From assembly GCA_963798805.1 (NCBI GenBank), contig CAWCVC010000011.1:124001-188000 (forward strand): DNA of 64,000 nucleotides. The letters are read 5' to 3'. Numbering within the stretch: the stretch's first letter is position 1; every line of letters begins with the position of its first letter. The position numbers and the translations under genes are program-made. This stretch comes from CAVZCK01 sp963798805. Lineage in GTDB: Bacteria > Pseudomonadota > Alphaproteobacteria > Rhizobiales > Rhodomicrobiaceae. This document shows, one piece after another, positions 26,273 to 36,272 of the stretch. The notes below the pieces were generated by a model. It made no database searches. It saw nothing but the letters and a program-made list of their open reading frames with translations, and was not told where the DNA came from.

Positions 26273-27607
26273 GGACATCCCGAACAATAACTGAATCGCA
26301 CTCTGTGTGCGTGCGTCCGTGTGACTCAGCGTGCTGGGATTCCGGATCTCGGCGAACAGGCGTATGTCGGTTGTATGATCGACGAAGGGGCCATTCGCTA
26401 TCGTTGGGAGACAGTCGGCAGCCAGCTTGACGAGCGGGGCCGGAGATTGTTCGCGGCGGCCGAGGTGCGGACCGCCGGCTGGGGCGGTCTCGCGATTGTC
26501 GCTCGGGTCACCGGGCTCGCCCGCTCGACGATCAATCGCGGCGAGGACGATCTTGGTGCTGAGCCGCTGGCGAAGGGCCGGATCCGCCGCTGTGGTGGCG
26601 GACGCCGGGCCGTTGCCGAAACGGATCCAGAGCTTGTGCCCGAACTCAAGTGCCTCGTCGAGCCAGCCACTCTCGGCGATCCCATGCGGCCCCTGATCTG
26701 GGTGTCGAAAAGCATGGACAAGCTCGCCGAGATGCTGACGGCGATGGGGCATCCGATCAGCGCCGATACCGTGCGCAAGGAACTGGTGAAGCTCGGCTTC
26801 TCGCGCCAGCACAATCGCAAGGCTGACGAAGGCGCAAAGCATCCGGACAGAAACGCGCAGTTCGAGCACATCAATACGAAGGTCGTCGCCGCTCAGGCGG
26901 CCGGGCAACCGGTGATCTCGGTCGATACCAAGAAGAAAGAGCTGGTCGGCAACTATAGGAATGGTGGTTCCGACTATCGGCCCAAAGGGGAACCGCAGCG
27001 CGTAAATGTGCATGACTTCGTCGACAAGGATCTAGGCAAGGCAGTGCCTTACGGCGTCTACGACGTGGCGGCCAATGCCGGATTCGTCAGCGTCGGGATA
27101 ACGAGCGACACGGCCGAGTTCGCCGTCGAGGCGATCCGCAGCTGGCTCGGACGGATGGGCCGCCAACGCTATCCAAAGGCGCGCGAGTTGACGATCACGG
27201 CGGACTGCGGCGGCTCGAACGGCGCGCGCGTCCGGCTCTGGAAGATCGAGTTGCAGAAGCTCGCCGACGAGACTGGGCTCGTGCTGCATGTCCACCACTA
27301 TCCGCCCGGCACATCCAAGTGGAATAGGATCGAGCACCGCCTGTTCTGCCACATCACGCAGAACTGGCGCGGCCGTCCGCTGACGGATCGTCTCGCCATC
27401 GTCGAGCTGATCGGCGCAACGACAACGAAAACCGGATTGAAAGTCGAGTGTGCGCTCGACACGCGGACCTACGAGAAGGGCATCAAGGTGAGCGCCGCCG
27501 AGATGGCGATGCTGAACATCGCGGGCGATGATTTTCATCCCGAATGGAACTACACACTCAAACCAAGGCTCCTCCCAAATTCGTAGCAGTTATTGTTCGG
27601 AGTGTCC
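26273..27607 (+). mobile_element. ISAzo13-type element (copy 1)
   Basis: The ends are GGACATCCCGAACAATAACT (left) and, reverse-complemented, GGACACTCCGAACAATAACT (right), imperfect inverted repeats. TTA lies immediately outside each end, consistent with a short target duplication or a TA-containing target. One transposase gene fills the element. A near-identical inverted copy is at 49559–50893, with the same end-specific differences and the same TTA flanks. Confidence 0.82.
26321..27586 (+). CDS. ISAzo13-family transposase (copy 1)
   Basis: 421-aa transposase. Recognised by IRYRWETVGSQLDERGRRLF, GDPMRPLIWVSKSMDKLAE, the catalytic Asp in PVISVDTKKKELVGNYRNGG, Asp in ELTITADCGGSNGARVRLWK and the downstream Glu in HYPPGTSKWNRIEHRLFCHI. 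The start is probably the GTG at 26321; MIDEGAIRYR downstream is an alternative. Compared with copy 2 by eye it differs at nine residues (about 98% identity). Apparently intact. Confidence 0.85.
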   Translation: MTQRAGIPDLGEQAYVGCMIDEGAIRYRWETVGSQLDERGRRLFAAAEVRTAGWGGLAIVARVTGLARSTINRGEDDLGAEPLAKGRIRRCGGGRRAVAETDPELVPELKCLVEPATLGDPMRPLIWVSKSMDKLAEMLTAMGHPISADTVRKELVKLGFSRQHNRKADEGAKHPDRNAQFEHINTKVVAAQAAGQPVISVDTKKKELVGNYRNGGSDYRPKGEPQRVNVHDFVDKDLGKAVPYGVYDVAANAGFVSVGITSDTAEFAVEAIRSWLGRMGRQRYPKARELTITADCGGSNGARVRLWKIELQKLADETGLVLHVHHYPPGTSKWNRIEHRLFCHITQNWRGRPLTDRLAIVELIGATTTKTGLKVECALDTRTYEKGIKVSAAEMAMLNIAGDDFHPEWNYTLKPRLLPNS

Positions 27608-27634
27608 TTATTGCAGGAAGGTAGACGACCGCGC

Positions 27635-27949
27635 TCACGGCGTCACGGTCTGGATCAAGGTAAAGCCCTCGAAGACCGGCGGGCCGAGATAGAGCCCCTT
27701 GTTCTGCCCGGCATCCTTGTGAGCCTCGCGGAAAGCATCGCTCCGTGTCCAGGCGAGGAAATCCTCCTCGCTCGCCCACATGGTATGCGAGGCATAGAGC
27801 GTGTGATCCTCGCGCTCCGGTCCGCGCATCAGGTGGAAGGCGATAAAGCCCTTCTCCCTGGCGAGATGGATTTCCCGGTTCAGCCAGACGGCTTCGAAAT
27901 CGGCTTCCGATCCTTTGGCGACACGGAACCGGTTCATGGCGATGAACAT
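27635..27949 (-). CDS. IsdG/HmuQ-like heme-degrading monooxygenase (ABM fold)
   Basis: 104-aa dimeric ferredoxin-like-fold protein of the antibiotic-biosynthesis-monooxygenase group. The IsdG-type catalytic residues seem present: Asn in MFIAMNRFRV, Trp in EEDFLAWTRS and His in SDAFREAHKD. This suggests heme cleavage to release iron, in the manner of rhizobial HmuQ/HmuD; that assignment is by motif only. The ATG at 27949 follows an excellent GGAGGAGAG site, so the longer frame is rejected. A role in iron acquisition would fit with Irr in this organism. Confidence 0.78.
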   Translation of the reverse strand: MFIAMNRFRVAKGSEADFEAVWLNREIHLAREKGFIAFHLMRGPEREDHTLYASHTMWASEEDFLAWTRSDAFREAHKDAGQNKGLYLGPPVFEGFTLIQTVTP

Positions 27950-28102
27950 GGCGCTCTCCTCCCGCGCAAAATGAAACAGGGACAGGGTGTGAACCCCGCC
28001 CCCGCACGTTCTCATAGAAATAAGGCGTCGCTACTCGGCCGCAACTGGCTTGCCCTGCTCATCGATGCCGACACCCTGCATGGCGTCGCGGATATGCCGA
28101 GA

Positions 28103-30277
<2,175 letters not shown>

Positions 30278-30346
30278 GTTTCTCTCCGATCGTGTTCTGT
30301 CGTTTTGTTCGAATTACCGCGCTCGCCGGCGGTGATTGAAGTCTGG

Positions 30347-30397
30347 TTATCCTGCACCGGTACCGGCGGTGGTCGTCGATCCGGGGCATTCGGCCAT
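30347..30397 (-). CDS. Candidate 16-aa leader ORF upstream of katG
   Basis: An ATG at 30397 preceded by GAGGAG (8-nt spacing) encodes MAECPGSTTTAGTGAG and stops with TAA, 69 nt before the katG start. The ribosome site is stronger than expected for a random ORF, but the peptide is low in complexity and unrecognised. It is a weak candidate for a translated leader. Confidence 0.22.
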   Translation of the reverse strand: MAECPGSTTTAGTGAG

Positions 30398-30517
30398 GAT
30401 GCAATCTCCTCACGTCCGGAATGCGGAGTTTCGACATACGTGATTCCGTCGATCACTTCAGATCCCCTGGGCTACCGCAAAAGCCCGATAATTGCCAATT
30501 GCTCTTTTTGGCTCAGG

Positions 30518-30536
30518 CGATTAGATAATCTAATCG
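30518..30536. promoter_or_regulatory. 19-bp palindrome between katG and oxyR, likely OxyR operator
   Basis: CGATTAGAT-A-ATCTAATCG is a perfect dyad with 9-bp arms. It ends 2 bp before the oxyR ATG and lies in the divergent katG/oxyR region. LysR-type regulators bind T-N11-A dyads in this position, so it is a plausible OxyR site controlling both genes. It occupies the place where an oxyR ribosome site would be. Confidence 0.55.
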
Positions 30537-30538
30537 TC

Positions 30539-31528
30539 ATGCCTACACTTCGGCAGCTTCGCTATCTCGACGCACTGGCCAGATTCCGCCATTTCGGCCA
30601 TGCGGCCGACCATTGCGCCGTGACCCAGCCGGCGCTCTCGACCCAGATCCAGCAGCTCGAGCGCAAGCTCGGCATCGAGCTGGTCGAGCGCGGTCATAAT
30701 TCCGTCCGGCTGACGGCGGCGGGCCGCGAGATCGCCCAGCGCGCGGCGCGGGTTCTGTCCGAGGTGCGCGATCTCGGCGATTACGCCCGCCATCATGCCA
30801 GGCTGCTGTCCGGCGATTTGCGCCTCGGCGTCATTCCCACCATCGCACCTTATCTGCTGCCGCCGCTCCTGCCCAAGCTGCGCAAGCGCTATCCCGATCT
30901 CGATCTGCATATCCGCGAGACGCAGACGCAGACGCTCCTCGACGAACTGGCCGACGGCGCACTCGACGTCATCCTTGCGGCGCTGCCGCTCGATCATGCC
31001 GATATCAAGACGATGGCGCTGTTCGAGGACCGCTTCGTCCTTGCCATGCCGATCAGGCGGCGGATGAAGTCCTTCGCCAGGGCGACGCCTGAGTTGCTCA
31101 AACACGACCGGCTGCTGCTCCTGGAAGAGGGCCACTGCCTGCGCGACCAGGCTTTGTCCTTCTGCGAGCTGCGCCAGGCCGACAATATCGACACTTTCGG
31201 AGCTTCGAGCCTGTTGACCATCGTGCAGATGGTGGCGAATGGCCTGGGACTGACGCTGTTGCCGGAGCTGAGCATCGATGTCGAGGCGAGGCATGGCGAG
31301 ATCAGGCTGATGCGCTTCGTCGAGCCGGAGCCGAGCCGCACCGTCGGCCTCGCCTGGCGGTCGAGCAGTCCGCGGAAGCGCGACTTCATGGCGCTGGGCA
31401 AGCTGATCGCCGGCTCGGCGCGAGGCAAGCGGCGGCTACTGAACGCTGAGGCCAATGCGTCGGGCGCCGGCCGAAAGCCGCCGGCGCGATCCCGCGCAAA
31501 GCTGCCTGCGGTGCGCAAAGTCACTTGA
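30539..31528 (+). CDS. oxyR: Peroxide-sensing regulator OxyR (LysR family)
   Basis: 329-aa LysR-type activator. The N-terminal helix-turn-helix is RQLRYLDALARFRHFGHAAD, QPALSTQIQQLERKLGIEL. The redox cysteine pair that forms the peroxide-induced disulfide is preserved as EGHCLRDQALSFCEL (Cys-x8-Cys), almost identical to the E. coli spacing and sequence. The ATG at 30539 is the only start that fits the family; the open frame happens to continue far upstream, antisense to katG. No Shine-Dalgarno is visible. The basic C-terminal tail (GAGRKPPARSRAKLPAVRK) is longer than in E. coli. Confidence 0.93.
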   Translation: MPTLRQLRYLDALARFRHFGHAADHCAVTQPALSTQIQQLERKLGIELVERGHNSVRLTAAGREIAQRAARVLSEVRDLGDYARHHARLLSGDLRLGVIPTIAPYLLPPLLPKLRKRYPDLDLHIRETQTQTLLDELADGALDVILAALPLDHADIKTMALFEDRFVLAMPIRRRMKSFARATPELLKHDRLLLLEEGHCLRDQALSFCELRQADNIDTFGASSLLTIVQMVANGLGLTLLPELSIDVEARHGEIRLMRFVEPEPSRTVGLAWRSSSPRKRDFMALGKLIAGSARGKRRLLNAEANASGAGRKPPARSRAKLPAVRKVT

Positions 31529-32055
31529 TCAGCGCCAGCGCCTCGCGGAAGCGCCGATGGTCGGAGGAACTCCAGCCATTCGAAGACGACCATCTCGGTC
31601 GTCACGATCTCCGCGCCGTGCTTTTCCATGCGGCGGATCGCCGTCTCCTTACTCTCGGCCCGGCGCGCGCCCAGAGCGTCCCGGACGAGGAAGACATGGC
31701 GGCCCAGGTCGAGGAGGCCGAGCACCGTCTGCAGGACGCAGACATGCGCCTCGCAGCCGGCAACGACGAGGTTTCGGTCCGGCGGAATCCGGTCTAGGAT
31801 TGCCGGCGTGCGTGCGCCGTCGAAGGTCATCTTGTGCTCGACCCGCGCGTCCTCGAACAGGAGATCGGGGACGGTGTGGCCGATGCCTTCAGGGTTCTGC
31901 TCGGTAAAGAGGATCGGGATCTCGAAGATCTTCGCCGCCGCGATCAGACGCTTGGCGTTGGCTATGACGGCCTCCACCTCGTTGATGGCGGGCATCAGCC
32001 GCGATTGAAAATCGATGACGAGAAGCATCGAGGATTTCGGATCGATCGTCAGCAT
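31521..32055 (-). pseudogene. Isochorismatase-family hydrolase, frameshifted near its C-terminus
   Basis: Cysteine hydrolase fold with its triad visible: Asp in MLLVIDFQSRLMP, Lys in VEHKMTFDGAR and Cys in LVVAGCEAHVCVLQTVLGL. The body reads through to VVFEWLE, where the expected ending (SSDHRRFREALALIK and a TGA at 31521) is one frame off. As sequenced, the frame runs on for about 190 codons antisense to oxyR. A single-base indel near 31565, or a read error, explains this. It overlaps the tetR 3' end by 7 bp, so the two form an operon, and it meets oxyR tail to tail. Confidence 0.7.
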
Positions 32056-32684
32056 CGGTTCCTCCCCACCGTAAGGCGTTCGACACGCTCGTCGACATAG
32101 GCCGCCATCAGCTCCGCGGCCGAAGCGCCGAACATGCGGATGCGGCCTGTATGCAGAAGCAGCAGGAGCCCGGTTGCGTGGGCGAAACTGTTGACCATCA
32201 GTAGATTGGCCTCGTGCTCCGAGGCGCTCAGCGCAATCGCGGCATCGGCGATTGGCCGCAGCGCCGCCTCCAACGCCGCATTCAGCGTCTTGTCGCGCTC
32301 GCGGCCGAGCCCCGCAGGCTTCATGCCGCCGCGAAATAGGTAAAAGCCGAGGTCGAGGTCGCGCGGGTTCCGGGCATAGAACTCGAAAAACGCCATCGCG
32401 GCCCGGCGCAGCCGTTCGGCCGGTTCGGCAACTTTGGCCACCGTCTGGCTGACGGCTCTGCCGAGTGCGACCAGAGACGCCTCCAGCAGCTCGGCGTAGA
32501 TCGCTTCCTTGGAGTCGAAGTGAAAATAGAGTGCCGCCGGCGTATAGCCGGCCCGGCCGGCGATGGCGCGCAGGCTTGCCCCTTCGAGCCCCTCCTCCTC
32601 GAAGACAGCGCGGGCCGCCTCCAGAATGAGCCCGCGCTTCAGATCGCTGACCGCCTGACGCCGTCCCTGTCTTTGCTGCTGCAC
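32049..32684 (-). CDS. TetR-family transcriptional repressor
   Basis: 211-aa repressor. The helix-turn-helix is typical (LILEAARAVFEEEGLEGASL, RAIAGRAGYTPAALYFHFDS), followed by an all-helical ligand domain of the WHG type. It is transcribed with the isochorismatase-like gene and is divergent from the 4-hydroxyphenylacetate-hydroxylase-family gene. Its own promoter contains a palindrome suited to autorepression. Confidence 0.9.
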   Translation of the reverse strand: MQQQRQGRRQAVSDLKRGLILEAARAVFEEEGLEGASLRAIAGRAGYTPAALYFHFDSKEAIYAELLEASLVALGRAVSQTVAKVAEPAERLRRAAMAFFEFYARNPRDLDLGFYLFRGGMKPAGLGRERDKTLNAALEAALRPIADAAIALSASEHEANLLMVNSFAHATGLLLLLHTGRIRMFGASAAELMAAYVDERVERLTVGRNRC

Positions 32685-32714
32685 GCCTCGTTCCTATTTG
32701 AACGCTTGACGGCA

Positions 32715-32743
32715 AATCTAACATCGTTCAAATTTGTGAACAA
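32715..32743 (-). promoter_or_regulatory. tetR promoter with embedded operator
   Basis: On the minus strand TTGTTC (32738–32743) and TAGATT (32715–32720) are 17 bp apart. Between them lies the dyad GTTCA-N6-TGAAC (32726–32741). A further TTTGAAC half-site is at 32697–32703. A TetR dimer bound between -35 and -10 would block transcription. Confidence 0.45.
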
Positions 32744-32756
32744 GAGCCAGTGTGGT

Positions 32757-32811
32757 GATCGGGAAGTCCCCTTCATTGTTTCGGCAATCTCTTCAAGGGG
32801 ACTTCCCGATC
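32757..32811. repeat. 17-bp perfect inverted repeat (strong hairpin)
   Basis: GATCGGGAAGTCCCCTT (32757–32773) is exactly complementary to AAGGGGACTTCCCGATC (32795–32811) around a 21-nt interior. There is no T-run, and it lies between divergent genes, so it is not an ordinary terminator. It may be a repeat element, a decayed IS tip pair or a regulatory structure. Confidence 0.6.
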
Positions 32812-32838
32812 TAAAACCCCGCTGGAATCATAGAGTTG

Positions 32839-32916
32839 CTAGGTGTCCCTTTTGAATCCGAAGTTCGCTACAGAGCGAGCGGCAGAATGAGGCGAACTTC
32901 GGATTCGGGACACTAG
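32839..32916. repeat. 78-bp palindromic repeat, copy B
   Basis: Begins CTAGGTGTCCC and ends GGGACACTAG. The arms GAATCCGAAGTTCGC and GCGAACTTCGGATTC make it a strong imperfect palindrome. In reverse complement it aligns with copy A at 1991–2068. It ends 11 bp before the ATG of the next gene, so it probably lies in that gene's leader. Confidence 0.65.
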
Positions 32917-32927
32917 GGAGTGCCGCC

Positions 32928-34451
32928 ATGCTGATGACCGCCGCCGACTATAGAGACTCGCTTCGCCGCTACCGGCCCCGCGTCTTCATCAACGGCGAGC
33001 GCGTCGAAAGCGTCGCCGATGAGCCGCTGCTCGCTCCCGGCATCAATGCGGTCGGCATCACCTACGACTATGCGCACCGGCCCGAGCATCAAGTTCTGAT
33101 GACGGCGCGCCAGGGCACGTCCGGCAAGACCGTCAACCGGATGCTGCATATCAACGAGACATCGACCGATCTGCTCTACAAGCTCGAATCGGTGCGCCTC
33201 GTTTGCAAGACCTCCGGCTGCGCCCAGCGCTATCTGAGCCATGATGCGCTGAACGGCATCTTCCAGGCGACCAAGCGCGCCGACGACGCTCACGGTACGG
33301 ATTATCATCAGCTTTTCCTCGCCTATCTGCACAAGGTGCAGGACGAGGATCTGACGCTCGGCATTGCCATGACCGACGCCAAGGGCGATCGCGCCAAGCG
33401 CGCCGGCGAGCAGGTCAACCCGGACGTCTATGTGCACATCAAGGAGCGGCGGCCGGACGGCATCGTCATTCGCGGGACCAAGGCGATCGTCACTGGCGCG
33501 CCTTATATGCACGAATTCCTGGTTATGCCCTGCCGCACCCATACCGAGGCCGACCGCGATTTCGTCGTGGCCTGCGCCGTGCCGGTCGATGCCGAGGGCG
33601 TCACCATCGTCGCCCGCCCCGCCGGGCGTCCGGGCGAGGCCGCTGCGAAATTCTCGGCCAAATACGGCCAGTCGACTGGCGTCGTCATCTTCGACGATGT
33701 GTTCGTGCCGCATGACCGCTTGTTCATGGCGGGCGAGGTTGTCGAGGCGGGTTTCATGACGACGGCCTATGCGACGCACCATCGGCATTCCTGCATCGGC
33801 GCGCGGGCCGGCTTCGGCGATCTGCTGATCGGGGCGGGTGCGCTGATGATCGAAGCCAACGGCCTCGATCCGGACCGACACGGCCACATCCGCGACGCCA
33901 TGGTCGAGCTTATCACCATCACCGAGAGCTTCTTCGCCTGCGGCGTGGCGGCGTCAGTCTATTGCGCCAAGGACCCGGCCGGCTCGGTGATGCCCGACGC
34001 GGTGTTCTCCAATATCGGCAAGCTGCTGCTGGCCACGAAGATCTACGACATGCACCGCTTAGCGCATTACGTCTCGGGCGGCCTGGTCGTCGCCCTGCCG
34101 GGGCCGGACGAGGATCACAACCCCGAGACCAAAGCGTCGCTGTCGGCGGTGCTGGCCGGGCGGCCCGACATCCCAACCGAGCAGCGGCTGGAGGTGGCGC
34201 GCTTCATCGAGGATCTGACCGCCTCCCATCAGGCCGGCTGGTATTCGATGATCTCGCTGCATGGGGGCGGTTCGCCGGAAGCGATGAAGCGCGAGATCTG
34301 GCGGAACTATCCGGTCATGGAGAAGGTGAAGCTGGTCGAGAGCCTGCTCGATCGCGGCGTTCTCGCCGATGGCCGCCGCGTCTCGAAACAGCCGGGCCGC
34401 TGCTGCGCCACCGGCTGCGAGGTGCCGAAACTTCCGGCCGCGGCGGAGTAG
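32928..34451 (+). CDS. 4-hydroxyphenylacetate 3-hydroxylase / 4-hydroxybutyryl-CoA dehydratase family flavoprotein
   Basis: 507-aa acyl-CoA-dehydrogenase-like flavoprotein. GTDYHQLFLAYLHKVQDEDL, AMTDAKGDRAKR and the C-terminal SMISLHGGGSPEAMKREIWR place it nearer the 4-hydroxybutyryl-CoA dehydratase branch than to HpaB proper. The dehydratase's [4Fe-4S] ligands (from memory Cys-x3-Cys and His-x6-Cys) are not reproduced: this protein has VCKTSGCAQRY and HHRHSCIGARAG. An oxygenase or iron-free function is therefore more likely. It has a GGGAG ribosome site, is divergent from tetR and may be its target. Confidence 0.72.
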   Translation: MLMTAADYRDSLRRYRPRVFINGERVESVADEPLLAPGINAVGITYDYAHRPEHQVLMTARQGTSGKTVNRMLHINETSTDLLYKLESVRLVCKTSGCAQRYLSHDALNGIFQATKRADDAHGTDYHQLFLAYLHKVQDEDLTLGIAMTDAKGDRAKRAGEQVNPDVYVHIKERRPDGIVIRGTKAIVTGAPYMHEFLVMPCRTHTEADRDFVVACAVPVDAEGVTIVARPAGRPGEAAAKFSAKYGQSTGVVIFDDVFVPHDRLFMAGEVVEAGFMTTAYATHHRHSCIGARAGFGDLLIGAGALMIEANGLDPDRHGHIRDAMVELITITESFFACGVAASVYCAKDPAGSVMPDAVFSNIGKLLLATKIYDMHRLAHYVSGGLVVALPGPDEDHNPETKASLSAVLAGRPDIPTEQRLEVARFIEDLTASHQAGWYSMISLHGGGSPEAMKREIWRNYPVMEKVKLVESLLDRGVLADGRRVSKQPGRCCATGCEVPKLPAAAE

Positions 34452-34454
34452 CGC

Positions 34455-35489
34455 CTATTTCATCGGGCTGCGCATCAATTCTGCGCCGGCGCCGAGCGCC
34501 TTGAGCTTGCCGACCGCGACGCTGCGAGGCAGGGGCGCCATGCCGCAATTGGTGCAGGCCTGGATGCGCTCCGCATCGGCGTATTTCAGCGCCTCTTCGA
34601 GGATCGATGCGACGGCTTCCGGCGTCTCGATCTTCTGCGTTGCGACATCGATCGCGCCGACCAGGATGGTCTTGTCGCCGAGCAGCTTGATCAGCGAGAT
34701 CGGCACTTTCGAGCCCTGGCACTCCAGCGACACCTGATCGATGTGGCTCGCATTGATGGCGGGGAAAATTTCCTCGTATTGCCGCCATTCGGAGCCGAGC
34801 GTCTCCTTCCACTTGATGTTGGCCTCGATGCCGTAACCGTAGCAGATATGCACGGCGGTCTTGCATTTGAGGCCAGCGGCAGCTGCTTCCAGCGCCGCGA
34901 TGCCCCATTCCTTCACGTCGTTCATGAAGACGTTGAAGGCCGGCTCGTCGAACTGGATGACATCGACGCCGAGCGCGTCGATCTCGCGCGCCTCCTCGTT
35001 CAGCACCTTGGCGAAAGCCATCGCCATATCGGCGCGTTTGCCGTAATGGGCGTCGGCGATGGTGTCGCAAATGGTCATCGGGCCGGGCAAGGTGAATTTC
35101 AGCCCACGCTTGGTATGCGCGCGGGTGAAGCGTACATCCTCGACATGGATAGGCTTGGGGCGCCGTATCGGTCCCGTGACGGTTGGCACATCCGCCTCAT
35201 AGCGGTTGTCGCGGATGCCCATTTTGGTCTTGCGGTTCCAGTCGATGCCTTCGATCTGCTCAAGAAAGCCGTGCACGAAATGCACGCGGAACTGCTCGCC
35301 ATCCGAGACAATGTCGATGCCGGCATCCTCCTGCTCCTTGATCCAGACCAGCGCGGCGTCGCGCTTCGCCTCGACCAACTCGGCGCCGCTTGCGCGCCAG
35401 GGCGCCCATAGTTTCTCCGGCTCCGCCAGCCAGCTCGGTTTCGGCAGGCTACCGGCAACGGTCGTCGGAAACAGGTGACTGGCTGGCAT
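34455..35489 (-). CDS. Cobalamin-independent methionine synthase family protein (short MetE)
   Basis: 344-aa protein equivalent to the catalytic C-terminal half of MetE. The zinc ligands are visible: His-x-Cys in AVHICYGYG, Glu in VSLECQGSK and Cys in QACTNCGMAPLPR. The substrate-binding start LFPTTVAGSLPKPSWL and the GVDVIQFDEPAFNVF block are also typical. Short 'core' forms transfer methyl groups to homocysteine but may use a donor or partner other than the classical folate. The ATG at 35489 follows GGGAGGAA. It converges with the flavoprotein gene, 3 bp apart. Confidence 0.85.
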   Translation of the reverse strand: MPASHLFPTTVAGSLPKPSWLAEPEKLWAPWRASGAELVEAKRDAALVWIKEQEDAGIDIVSDGEQFRVHFVHGFLEQIEGIDWNRKTKMGIRDNRYEADVPTVTGPIRRPKPIHVEDVRFTRAHTKRGLKFTLPGPMTICDTIADAHYGKRADMAMAFAKVLNEEAREIDALGVDVIQFDEPAFNVFMNDVKEWGIAALEAAAAGLKCKTAVHICYGYGIEANIKWKETLGSEWRQYEEIFPAINASHIDQVSLECQGSKVPISLIKLLGDKTILVGAIDVATQKIETPEAVASILEEALKYADAERIQACTNCGMAPLPRSVAVGKLKALGAGAELMRSPMK

Positions 35490-35715
35490 CGAATTCCTCC
35501 CATCGGCTCCGGCCCGCGATAGCGGAAGCTGCGTCAGAGCCTCGATCGTGCTGTTTCGGCAGAACACTACCGGCTAAATCGGTGAGCTACAACAAATCCC
35601 GACCGTCTGTCGCGACCGCGACGAAGCGGGATCTGAAGATTGATTCTGCTATGCCTTTGGCAAGGAGCCATTGGGTGTGACGCATCAGCCGGTACATCAA
35701 GCAGCGGAGGAGTGG

Positions 35716-36272
35716 GTGAAGGTTCTGGTGACCGGAGCGACAGGGCTGATCGGCTCGGCGGTGATTGCGCGGCTGCTGGCGGAGGGATACGAGATCACCG
35801 GGATCGCGCGGCATACCGCTCGCGCAGCGCGCAGCCTTCCGCAGGTGAAATGGATCGCCCTCGACATTGCGCACGCAACTTCGCCGGAGTCCTGGATGCC
35901 CCATCTCGATCGCTTCGATGCGGTCGTCAGTTGCGCCGGTGCGCTGCAAGACGCTCCGGGCACCTCCCTTCAGGCGGTGCATGTCGACGGGATCAGGACG
36001 CTGTTCGAAGCTTGTGAACGCGCCGGTTTGCGCTCGCCGCGCCTTCCGTAATCGCCGGGGGCTTGGCCGATATTGCCATTGGGCTAACCATCGCGGTCCG
36101 CCGAGCCTGCCGGTTCGGCCTTTACGCCGCTCTCGCCATAACGGTCTTCTACCTTATCGCCGGGACAGCCATCCTGCCCGACTTGTGGATCGATCCGCTT
36201 GGGGCGCTGGTGAAAGCGATCCCGATCTTTGCGCTTCACCTCGTCGCGCTCACCATGTTCGAGGATCGCTGA
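35716..36272 (+). pseudogene. SDR/NAD(P)-binding protein with C-terminal DoxX-like domain, internal deletion
   Basis: The N-terminal ~105 residues are a Rossmann domain (VKVLVTGATGLIGSAVIARL, SLQAVHVDGIRTLFEACERA) starting at GTG 35716 with GGAGGAG just upstream. The C-terminal ~80 residues, in another frame, are a membrane segment typical of the DoxX-like tail of such proteins (VIAGGLADIAIGLTIAVRRA, YAALAITVFYLIAGTAILPD) ending at 36272. About half of the usual ~430 residues are missing at a junction near 36028. No intact product is possible. Confidence 0.7.

Noticed and set aside
30994..32724. A 576-codon minus-strand frame joining tetR-region, isochorismatase and anti-oxyR sequence
   Set aside because: Only the isochorismatase part is real. 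The upstream part is out of frame with tetR and the downstream part results from the frameshift near 31565.
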